From positions 62,001 to 126,000 of the forward strand of contig JARVLF010000021.1 of NCBI GenBank assembly GCA_030849465.1: a DNA stretch of 64,000 bases. The letters are read 5' to 3'. Under the pieces are notes generated by a model, which was not told the origin of the DNA, ran no database searches, and saw nothing but the letters and a program-made list of their open reading frames with translations. The position numbers and the translations under genes are program-made. The stretch is from Moesziomyces globuligerus. Its lineage: Eukaryota > Basidiomycota > Ustilaginomycetes > Ustilaginales > Ustilaginaceae. Shown here piece after piece: positions 10,508 to 20,303 of the stretch; the stretch's first letter is position 1, and each line of letters opens with the position of its first letter.

Positions 10508-11911
10508 ATGAAGCTCAATTTGGTCACACTATTGCCCTTCGCCGCGGCAGCAGCCCAAACGATACTGGCAGCTGCTACACCTGTGCGCCGTGATGACTGG
10601 CCACACGGTCCCTTCCACACGGAGGGGAATCAGATCAGGAACGCCAACGATGAGCCCGTGATCCTTGTCGGCACCAACTGGCCCGGCTCGGGAGAGACGA
10701 TGATCCCGGAGGGCATCGAGTTCCGCTCCATCGCCGACATCGTCAGCATGATGAAGTATGTTGGCTACAACTTTGTCCGTCACACATACCCTATCCAGAT
10801 GGTCGACCAGATCTACGAGAACGATGGCAAGGACATCACGGTGCAGTCGGCGCTGCTCTATGCCCTCGGCGAGGAGAACGGTACGCGGATCATGGAGATG
10901 ATCAACAAGAACAATCCGGAAATCACCAACTCGACCACGCGCTTCGAGGTGCTGTCCATGATTGCCGAGGAGGAGAAGAAGCAAGGCATGCTGATGCACC
11001 TCGACAATCACATCAGCCGAGCCATCTGGTGCTGCAGCCATGACGACGGCAACGCCTGGTTCGACGACGTGGACTTCGATGTTGACAACTGGCATCGTGG
11101 TCATCGATACATGGCCGACTGGGCCAAGAAGCACTCCAACATTGTGTCCATGTCCTTGCGCAATGAGTTGCGCAAGTCGTCGCTCCGATCCCTTGATTAC
11201 AACTGGCAGACATGGTGGGGCAACGTCTCAGCAGCTGCGGAGAACATCCACGCAACCAATCCGGATCTGCTGATCACGATCAGCGGCCTCGACTACGACA
11301 TCGATCTGTCTGCCCTGACGACGCAGGCTAATCTGCTCGATGCCCCTTACGTCAACAAAGACATGGACGAGATCGCTGACGCCGAGTCGCTGCCGCCCGC
11401 CTATGCGGACATTGCCAACACCAAGTTTGGCAAGGCAAAGAAAGCTGTGCTTGAGCTGCACGCATACAAGATGTCGACGTACTACCAGGACCACCTCGAG
11501 GACTGCAATGCCATTCAGACAGGCTTGTACCGCTTCGGCTTCAACGCGCTCGGCGAATCGGCGCGCCCCGAGGCCTGCAACAACTCGACCGACTTCTCCG
11601 ACCCTTACAGCTGTCCGGCAGCCAAGATCACGCTGCCGACGCTGCTGACCGAGTTCGGCGACGCCCAAGACTCGAGCTATGGCAACGTGACCATGCAAAA
11701 ATGCCTGCGCGATTTCACCACCAAGAACAAGATCGGCTGGGCACACTGGGCGGTGGCTGGAAGCTACCGAATTCGCCAGAACGTGGTGTTCAACAACGAT
11801 ACGTGGGGTCTGACCGACCCGACGTGGTCCGACTACCAGAGCAAGGAAACCGTGGACAACTTCTTCCGCCCTTGGATCCAGGACATGGGCAAGACCAATC
11901 TCGAGCTTTGA
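10508..11911 (+). CDS. Secreted glycoside hydrolase family 5 protein
   Basis: A 467-residue, intronless, predicted secreted hydrolase. The N-terminus has a signal peptide (about residues 1-22, Ala/Leu-rich) followed by a Kex2-type dibasic site Arg27-Arg28 before DDWPHGPF. The fold is that of a cellulase-type (GH5) (beta/alpha)8 barrel: GTNWPGSGETMIPEG near the start, the conserved Arg in NFVRHTYP, the general acid/base Glu220 in SLRNEL and the nucleophile Glu382 in LLTEFGD. A conserved His occurs in LELHAY. N-glycosylation sequons are present (for example NNST, GNVT). GH5 enzymes act on beta-1,4- or beta-1,3-linked glucans, mannans and others; the substrate cannot be read from these motifs. 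The gene is tail-to-tail with the sirtuin gene, 118 bp apart. Confidence 0.88.
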   Translation: MKLNLVTLLPFAAAAAQTILAAATPVRRDDWPHGPFHTEGNQIRNANDEPVILVGTNWPGSGETMIPEGIEFRSIADIVSMMKYVGYNFVRHTYPIQMVDQIYENDGKDITVQSALLYALGEENGTRIMEMINKNNPEITNSTTRFEVLSMIAEEEKKQGMLMHLDNHISRAIWCCSHDDGNAWFDDVDFDVDNWHRGHRYMADWAKKHSNIVSMSLRNELRKSSLRSLDYNWQTWWGNVSAAAENIHATNPDLLITISGLDYDIDLSALTTQANLLDAPYVNKDMDEIADAESLPPAYADIANTKFGKAKKAVLELHAYKMSTYYQDHLEDCNAIQTGLYRFGFNALGESARPEACNNSTDFSDPYSCPAAKITLPTLLTEFGDAQDSSYGNVTMQKCLRDFTTKNKIGWAHWAVAGSYRIRQNVVFNNDTWGLTDPTWSDYQSKETVDNFFRPWIQDMGKTNLEL

Positions 11912-12029
11912 GGTTCTACACTTCGCCGAGGCACATTGAATCGATGCTGCAAAGTGAACCGCTTCGTGTGTTGGGCATGCTTCTCGGACTGGGATAGGGT
12001 AGCAGTCGCACTGATCTGAAAAGAATCGA

Positions 12030-13088
12030 TTACTCTGCCCTTGATGTCGAGCTGATGGACAGAATTTGTGGTAGAAGCATTTCCACGGGGCCGGAGAAGT
12101 GCCAGTCGACAGAATCGTCGGCAGAGGCTGAGGGAGGGTCGATGTTGAACACTGCAACTTGACCACGATTAGAGTGCTTGACTATGTCCGCAAAGCCAGC
12201 AGCAGGATACACAGTGGAGGAGGTGCCGATAACCAGGATGAGGTCACAGCGTGCGATGAGCGAATGTATGCGTTTGAGTCCGGGGATAGATTCGCCGAAC
12301 CAGACGACACCTGGTCGGAGCAGGGCGTTGCAGCCTGCCTTGGAGCAGCGGGGTAGGAGCTGGATGGGTATGTCTCGATACTCGCTGGAGAGCTCTTCTG
12401 AGCCACCGAGCGCAGGAGACAAGGGATGCCGATAGTCCATGCGCGCGTCGTGGCAGACGGTGCAGACGGTCTTGAACAGGTTGCCGTGCATCTCTACAAT
12501 GGAGTCGCTGGCTGCGGACAGATCGGAACTCGACGTTGGGCCGAGCTCCTGCAATGCTCGGCCAGACAGGCCATCCACGTTTTGTGTGACGAGATGAAAG
12601 GACTGAGCGTTTGATAGGAGCCGATCCTGCGTACGACTCTGAAGTAAGAGTCGTGCGAGCGAAGCGTGGGCTGCATTCGGCGATGCCGCAAGGGCTACAG
12701 AGCGGCGGTAGTGGTAGAATTGCCAGACCTTGCTTGGATCCCTCTCGAAGGCCTCACTGAGCATCAGTCCACAATGGCAGAGTCAAGAGGCTCGGGCGAA
12801 AGGCGCTGGTGATGAGAAGCGTGGACAATGACACGGGACGGCTGTCCTATACTCACGGCGTTGCAAGGGAGAGTGCATCGTGTTGGCGCCACAATCCTGG
12901 TGGGACCAAGGCAGAGAAAAGGCAGGCATTAGAGGAAAGAGAAGGGAAGTCGGTCCACAGACTCACGTACCTCCAGCGCCACGGAAGGTTGGGATGCCGC
13001 TGGCGGCGCTCAAGCCTGCGCCTGCGAGGGCAACGGGATGGCGCGCCTGCCGCAGGGCCATTCGAAAGGACTCTGCTGTGGCTTCCAT
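12030..13088 (-). CDS. SIRT5-type NAD-dependent protein deacylase
   Basis: Sir2-family protein of 294 residues from three minus-strand exons, 12971-13088, 12857-12896 and 12030-12756 (introns of 74 and 100 nt). Splicing rebuilds the NAD-binding motif [20 protein letters not shown] (about residues 23-42), with its last Gly codon split by intron 1. Then come TQNVDGL, catalytic His143 in VEMHGNLF, and zinc ligands Cys151, Cys154, Cys190 and Cys195. Tyr67 and Arg70 in FYHYRR match the Tyr/Arg pair of human SIRT5 (YHYR) that recognises acidic acyl groups, so desuccinylase or demalonylase activity is more likely than plain deacetylation. Also present are [12 protein letters not shown] and FNIDPP. 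SIRT5 relatives are often mitochondrial; no clear targeting peptide is seen. The second exon is only 40 nt. Confidence 0.92.
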
Positions 13089-14370
13089 GTTGGCTTTGAC
13101 ACACGCGAAGGGATGGTGGTCGTATGCAGCGGCGTCGATCAAAGGTGCGATTTCAGGCGAAACGGATCAAGGCAATTGGAGCATGTGCCTTTCGACTGGA
13201 GCTCCGGCTGTTGCTGCAGGTGATTGGACGCTGATGGATCCAGCCCCGTTGGCTGCTGATGAGGCGTGCGAGTCGGGGCGTTCCTTCGTTGTTCAGAAGC
13301 TTCCGAAGTTCTCAACCAGAGAAGCACTCGAAGGAGCTTCACTCGAACAAGGTTAGGGGTGATCCGCCGACGGGCTCGGCGTTGTGATGATTGGATGGAG
13401 GAGATCCGTGGATGTGGGCGCCGTGCAACCACAACGGGCTGCAGGTCAAGGGTAGGGTGGTGGGTGGCTTGAGCGCATGTTCACTGCGCCTCGATTTTTG
13501 ACAGCTTACTTTGCCTTCGATGCAGGGCTTCGCGTGGTTGTTCTGCGAGAAAAAGCCACGCTTCCACGGGCTGCTGCAAGCCAGCTTCGCTGGCCTTGCG
13601 CTGGCACCGACTGTACTTCAACCTCTGCACCGTCCCTCAACCTCGACCGCATCCGAACGTGCATGGCTCGTCGTCCGTCACCCGTCGCTCGACTTTCGAC
13701 AACCAGCTCACGACACCGAGGCAATCAGCCGCCACCAACCGATTTTGTCGTCATGGTCTGCGAAGCCCGTCGCGTGGCATGCATGTCCTCCACGAGGCGG
13801 TTGCATGTCTTTCGGACCCTGTACCTCCTTTGCGCATCTGTTCTTTCTCTGCGATGCACCTCTCTCGCTTTGGAAAGTTCTTTCCGATCATCGTGACCTG
13901 TATGCCATCGAACTGAGCCCTGACACCCACGCCATGTCACGGTCTGCATGCGGCCAGAGATCCAACGCCACCTTGAGCCACGCTGAGCCACGCTGAGCCA
14001 CGCTGAGCCACGCTGAGCCACGCTGAGCCATGCTGAGCCACGCCGAGCCATGCCATCCCGTTCCTGCATTGGAGCCTCGTAGCACTTTCGAAAGACCACA
14101 GCTAGAAGCAAAGAGTCGACTCTTCCCGGTCTCATGACAGGGGTTTGTGGGACCTCTCCTTCGTCACTCAAAAGTAGCAGCTTGGTCGTACATGCCACCA
14201 GCGCTTTTGTGTCGACTTCATCGCTCTTCACCCGACACAGATATAAGGAAGCACCGTCTGACCACCATCAGGTCAAGATCAAGCCACTCCTCACGCTCTC
14301 TTCCTTCGTACTACCCTCTCCCCATTCTTTCCCCCTCTCTGAACTCGACGTACACCTTCACCTTGCAGCC
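13089..14370. other. Intergenic, divergent promoters of sirtuin and membrane-protein genes
   Basis: About 1.3 kb between divergent starts. It contains the 10-bp tandem repeat at 13971-14050, and CT-rich leader sequence from about 14280 up to the ATG at 14371. No coding region is supported. Confidence 0.5.
13971..14050. repeat. 10-bp tandem repeat, unit CGCTGAGCCA
   Basis: Eight uninterrupted 10-bp units. Five near the middle are identical and the flanking units differ by one or two bases. It lies about 320-400 bp upstream of the membrane-protein gene start, in its presumed promoter. A VNTR-like copy-number variable site is likely. Confidence 0.9.
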
Positions 14371-15872
14371 ATGGCAGTCAGCACAATCTTTCCGAGTGCA
14401 TTGCACTCAAGAGACGCGGCTGCTGATGGACAGGTCGCAGCCGCTGCTGCAATGGCCGCATGGTCCGCTGGCATCGCCTATGCCATCAATTTCATCATCC
14501 TTTACGTCATCATGTCGCTCCTCACCGTGGTGGTCGTCGGCGTCATGGGCTGCGCAGCTTCTTCCCGCATCCGCAGGTCTCCCACGTTCATCATACTGGC
14601 CATCTGCGCCGCTCTCTGCATCTGCGCGCTCGGCGTCAACGTTGCCATGAACAAGGAACTCGTGGTCAATCCCCAGAAACCATTCGACGCCCAAATCTAT
14701 ACCTCGATGATCGCCCTGTCCATGAGTAAGTGCGCACGTCATACTAAAGTCTTTCATTGAAGGCAACATTTCGCTCAACTTGCTATCTGCCTCTTCCCTG
14801 GCTCTTCCCCCCGAACCTTGCTTTGACGCTGCAGCCATCCCTTTCCTCGTCGACTTCACACTCATTCTGCGCATTCTCGCCTTCTTTCCCCTCAACTCTA
14901 CGGCCGCGACGGGACGCAAACATTGGAAGCGTTGGGCGGCAATCGCCTTTCCTTCCTTGATCAAGGTACCCCGCGTCGTGTTCATCTGCAACTACATCCG
15001 ATTCGTGCATGAGTGCGCTTTGGGATCAACCGACATGGCCCAGGTCATCTCCAAGGTCAACCAGAAACAGTATGCACTCACCGAGTGGACACTCATGCTC
15101 GCCGACGGCCTCTACTGTACCATTTTCTTCTGTGTCAAGCTATATGAGCTGGGCTGGGGCTGGGGCGAGGACAAGCACGTCTCACGCAGCTTTCTCGACA
15201 CGCTCAGGAGGATCTTGATCAGCGCTTTCGCCTGCTTTGTCCTGCCTTCGTTCCTGCTGATCACGCTGATCGTGATGCAGGCTACTCTCTATCGACCCGA
15301 TATCGAGGGCTACGTCTTTGCTACTTTCATCCCGATGACGGTCATCTGCGCTGCTTTCAGTAAGTGCAAGCTCGGCCCCTGATCCTGGGTCTCGCGACAT
15401 TTGACGACAGAATAACTAATTGTTGTTTCGATTTCGGCGACGCAATTTTTGACATCTTTTCTGCGACATAGCCACCTTGTGGCCTGCTATCCGGGCAGAA
15501 CAGCACCGCAGGAAGATGCTGGTGGCTCCTGTCCATACTCTGCGCAGCCAGGGCCCACCGAACAGGTTCCTCACGCCGCAGCGCAGCTTCGACACGGACG
15601 ACGAGAAGGACTTCGAGAAAATGACTCCCGATGTCGAGTTGGGTGAGCTGGACCACACCGAGGTCACTCCGGTCCAGCGCAGCCAGGATCATCTCAAGCC
15701 TCGGGCTCGCGCCATGACCGGCGACAGGAGCGAAATTGGGCGCGACATGGAAGGGAACGGTGCGACGACGCTGCAGCACCTCGGAAGGCCGCAAAACCCT
15801 CTCCGACATGCGCCCGACGTGAGCGGGATCGCAGTGACAACTGTCACCGAAGAGAAATGGAGCGAGGCTTGA
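14371..15872 (+). CDS. Predicted multi-pass (about 7 TM) membrane protein
   Basis: Unrecognised integral membrane protein. Exons 14371-14725, 14835-15359 and 15472-15872 give 426 residues. Hydrophobic segments occur at GIAYAINFIILYVIMSLLTV, SPTFIILAICAALCICALGV, TIPFLVDFTLILRILAFF, WAAIAFPSLIKV with VVFICNYIRF, WTLMLADGLYCTIFFCVKL, ILISAFACFVLPSFLLITLI and FATFIPMTVICAAF. That is about seven helices, followed by a hydrophilic tail of ~120 residues with acidic and basic patches. The layout resembles a fungal seven-helix receptor or an uncharacterised basidiomycete family, but no GPCR signature is claimed. Intron 1 has two in-frame acceptors. The one at 14834 (109-nt intron, strong pyrimidine tract) is preferred; one at 14762 would leave a 37-nt intron and insert 24 residues. 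Confidence 0.78.
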
Positions 15873-18800
15873 ACGTCACCTCGACCTTTTCGCCTTCTCG
15901 CTCACAACCGTAATGTGATGGCCGATGACCTCCCACACCTGGGTCATCCTGGCGTTCCCATGTCGAGATCTGGGTTTGTGTCTTCTTACTACTCCAATTC
16001 GTGTTCCGCCTGCGATCGGATGGGTTAGTCTGCTGCACTGACCTGTGGAGACTTTGCATGCACCTGACTTTCAAGTATCTGAGCACAACCGTGCCATAGA
16101 AAGATTCCGGGACGCTAGAAAAGTGAGCATCGCAGGCGCATACGCCTCCTTGTCGCTTGTCATCCGGCCTTCCTGCATAGGCGGGAGTCGCGAGCGTCCT
16201 CATCTGCTAGGTCCGCGCGATTGCAACAGTAGGGCACCCAAGAAAGCCAAACGGCAAGGTGACACGAGCGGCTGGAACCAATCGCACTCATTTCGAGCGA
16301 TCAGGTTGCCGCGTTCAGTGTGCCACTGGTCGAAGCGGAAGACTGTCTATTTCAGCGATAGGTGGCAAACTCGACAAGTCCGAATGTAATCAAGTGATGC
16401 GGGGCCAAAGCGATGAACCAAGCACAGAAATGGGATGACCCATTCGTGGCTTACACGCATCTTCGTGAGCAGGTTTGCTAGCTCCCACCCCGCACAACCC
16501 TCACGGAGTCTGAATGCATTCGTCGTGAATCCCCCGTGGCTGTCTTTCTAAGTTTCCCTTCCTTGTATGTCGTCGAACATAGTCTGCGCAGAGCATGTGA
16601 GCGTCCTGTGCTTGTGCCGAAAACGAGATCGGAAGGCTCTCGCTGACGACCCCCTGCAATCGATGGGCTCGAGGGCTGATCTAGCCTCTCAAGGTGTGCT
16701 GGGAGCGATGTTCAACTCGCGGGAGGTGCGACTGCAAGGGGCAAGTCCACATCGGACATGAGGGTCCCGACCATCGGGAGATTCGGTGGCGCTGAGGAAC
16801 CGACGAGAAATCCCGAATGCATCGGCATCGGGCTGTCGGGCGAATAGCGCGCATCCACCAAGCCACAAGCACATGCAGAGACCGTCACTGCTGCTCGTGG
16901 CCTCGCCTTGGCCTCATCCACGCATGGACACAAGAGTGCATAAGGACGCATGACAATGGCGGATGGAAGAGAGACTGTGAAAAGGGTGCTGTAGATTCGA
17001 ACCGCTGTTCTGCGCAGTGACTGCGCTTTGCGACAATGAAAGGCGTGACGGGCGGGGCGGAAGCGAAAATCGCACGCGGAGTTGAACCTGGGTGCACCGG
17101 AGCGCGCCCGAGCCGGCTCGCTTCCGTCGGCGAGCGATCGACGAGCGGCCCCTAGCAATGCTCCGACTTGCCTTCTGTCTCGATTGCGCATGCTAAACTC
17201 CCCCGTTGCTCGAATGGTCAAGGATGTACCCTCCTGCACACATTGGGCGTCCACCCCAAACGAGGCCGGATAGATCCGATCGAGGGGAAAGAGAGGAGCG
17301 GGAAGGTGGTTTACCCGTTCGGTCAAGACGAAGCTGGCAGAAACTGGTACGCATGCAGCGTGCGGTGCCGGCATTTCAAACCTTGTTGTCGTGCATGGCC
17401 CTGCGAAACGTTTGGGTTCAGGGCGACCCGTGAATTTGCAATCCACGGTCCGACGAGCGCGCTATTTCCAGTCGAGGTTGCCGGCCTGTGTTCTCAATCG
17501 ACGGGTCCCCGCTTGCGCGACCTCGGATGATGCTCGTTCGATCCGATGCGACGCTCGGGGACTGGCCCGAAAGAGAGATCAAGGCCACGTCGCCTTTGGC
17601 TTGGCTCGGCTCCTCCTCTAGGCGACCCTTCGCCTAAAGCGTGCTTGAAGATCGAGGATGGATCCGCAGCCTTGATTGTATTGCCGGACTCTGCTTTCTA
17701 GCCGAAGCGTTGCAGCGGGATTGCACTAGATCCGTAGGCATGCTCTCCTGGCCTAGACGCTAAAGTAGGTAGACCACGTTGCCAACGCGAAGCTGTTTCT
17801 GGCTCGTAGCCTCAAAGTGTGTAAAGACTCGGTCGCGCCGGGCTGCATGTCGAGCCGTGAACTCGGCATGGGCGGAGGGCTCTGCCTGTGCGTTTGCTTT
17901 TCGAGATTGATTGGCCTACAGGCATGCAGAAATCTGCAAGGCTTTGCTAAGTTGGCATGAAGCAAGCGCACATTGCCGAAGCATTCTTATTCCTGTCCAT
18001 CATACACTGACAGCGCTGCAGCGTAGTCTTGGACCGTGAGGGGCGAGAGTCAGAGATGCTCCGTGTGGTTGTAGAGGCTCCAAAGCTTGGCAGGGGTTTC
18101 ACCGTCGTTTCGGATAGGTAAGGTAGCGAGAAAAAGGTGGTACAGCGTGCGTGCATGCAGCCGCGCTGCATTGCAGCGGAACAAGTTTTTCAAGCTGCAG
18201 CGTCGTCCCGCTCAGTATTGGCTACACCGCTGCCGAACCGACCGGTATTGTGTGCGGTCCCGAAACCCAATTGGTGCGTCGTGCAGTCACGCCAAAAGTC
18301 ACGCCGCCTATTCCACAGACTGGTATTGCAAAGCTTTGCCGTCAACCTATTGCGAAATGCCAGGCTCCGGTGGAAGAGCCGCATCGGCCACATTGTCCGG
18401 TTTCAGGCCCAAGTTCTCTTCCGAACCCTGGTCAAGACGGGCTTACGGGAAGACAACATGTGCCGAACGACCGAACGTGGCCTTCCCATTTTTAGTTTTT
18501 TGATCATGGCGGCCGATGCTAGAGATGCACGAATCCGCCGAGCTCGGGACACGTAGTCATGTTCACTCGGGTCCTTCGGATCTTTCGCACCGTTCGGAAT
18601 GCTCGAGAAGGGCAAGGGCGACAGGGCTGACCGGATGGGGTGTTCCGCGTCGAAAGGAAGAAGGCGCGCTTTCGAGACCGATCGCGTGGGATCGCAAGAC
18701 GAGTGGGCAAGAGGCTGCATGCGCGGCACATCGGCCAGCCTTCGGAGGATCCTTTCCGAGCTCACAGTGGTCGAAACGGTATCGGCAGCGTAAGGTAGTG

Positions 18801-20303
18801 GTCGATTGTGGCAAACGCATGCAAGGTGCTACGACCCAGGAAACGCCAGGACCCATGCTCACCGGGAGCCGAGCGAACGCCGGCTTTGACCGCTTAGCGA
18901 GGCAGCCGTCCAGAGCCCCACTCGACGCTTCCAGGCAGGGTAGCGGCTCCTGTAGGTGCGTGCAAAAGGCGAGCGGGCCGAAAATTCAACCAGCGGCAAC
19001 GCCGGTCAAGTCGAGCGCGCGGCGCACTCGCTCCACACCCAGTCACACGCGCGGCAGCTCCGAAACCCTGAACGGCATCGGCTCGGTACGAGTTGGGCGG
19101 AAAGCAGCGGTGCTGCGACGTCGGCAACCACCACACGACGCTTGGTCGCCTTCCCGCTCCCGCAGCGTGCAGTCACCCCAAACATGTTTAGGTACATGGG
19201 TTCCGCACAGCGTATGTCGGTCGGAAGTGCCGTGTCGAGCGACTCCTTTCGTCACCGTAGCTGCCGGGTCGAGCTTGCTGCTCGCGTGCGTTCGGATGTA
19301 GTTCCGACTGAGCGCGGCGCTGGCTGGCTGCATGGCGCGGTTGCATGGCTGGGTAAAAATGGGCCACTCGCGCGTGCGGCTTCTGCAGACACGGGTGATT
19401 TTGAATTTTTTATTTTTGGACACGGAGGACCCCGAAGCATGGGTGCTTGCCACTTGGAGCTTCTTTTGTGGCGGTCACAAAGGCTCCCTCTCGGCCTCCG
19501 GCTCTCCGTCGATCGTCGTCCAAGCGCATAACTCACCGGAACCGCACAGCCGCTTCTTCTCGCTTGGCCGCCCTGTCTGACGCTTACCCTCGCCATGCAC
19601 CAAATGCCGACCGCTGTAGCCATGCCGTGCCCGGCGACGCAGCGCACCTCTGACCCCGGAGGCGGCGCTTCATCCGCATCAACTGAGCTACAGCCAGCTA
19701 CAGCCTCCTTTCTCCGTCGCTCTTCCCGAACGAGGCCCTTCGCGGCGTTACCGCCATCACCTGATCGGCTTCAGCCAATCCGAGTGTCACCTTGCTTTCG
19801 GTAATCCACCCGTGGCGAACGACGCTGTGCCGTACCACTTCCATCACTGCTCCCTGCGTCTCTCACCATCTCCTAGCTCATGCAGTAGCTCTAGCATCTT
19901 CCTTCCTCGTTCACCATCACTCATTCTTTGCACAAGGCAGCACCTCCTTTGCGTACGCACCAGCCTCGTTCTACCTTGTCCCAACGCCACAGACCTTTTC
20001 GCCGCCGCCACTTTTTGATCTCCCGGAGATCAGTCCGTTCACGGCATCTGTCTCTCTTCCTCAGCAACTGTCGCTCATACGCAGTGGCAACGACCTGACA
20101 TTAGACGACATCCGAGCCACTCGTCGCTCGAGCTCCTCGTTTGCATTTCATCTGCACAAATCAGCCTACCGCCGTGCATGCATTGATTGTCCAAAAAAAG
20201 TCTGGATCAATCCGCTCGGACATCCTCGACACACGCTGCGGAAGCTGGCCGCCTCTAGGTCTCGTCCTTCTTCTAGCTCTCTGCAACCATTGCGTCCGAC
20301 ATC
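15873..20303. other. 4.4-kb region without a supported gene
   Basis: Open frames here are short, use codons unlike neighbouring genes and contain no recognisable domain. The stretch lies between the membrane-protein gene and the Zn2Cys6 regulator. The final ~550 bp (19750-20303) are CT-rich with few ATGs and look like the transcribed leader of the regulator gene. The rest could be an extended promoter, host a non-coding RNA or hold a gene too diverged to recognise. I saw no transposase, reverse transcriptase or long terminal repeat. Confidence 0.5.

Noticed and set aside
16980..17020. TTCGAA motif resembling a tRNA T-loop
   Set aside because: Flanking bases do not form a T-stem and no acceptor or anticodon arm is present.
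16712..17446. Minus-strand 244-codon ORF in the 4.4-kb gap
   Set aside because: No domain, atypical codon use, many Arg/Cys/Pro residues; likely chance in GC-rich DNA.
18516..19301. Plus-strand 261-codon ORF in the 4.4-kb gap
   Set aside because: Begins and continues with composition typical of non-coding GC-rich DNA; no motif or signal peptide.
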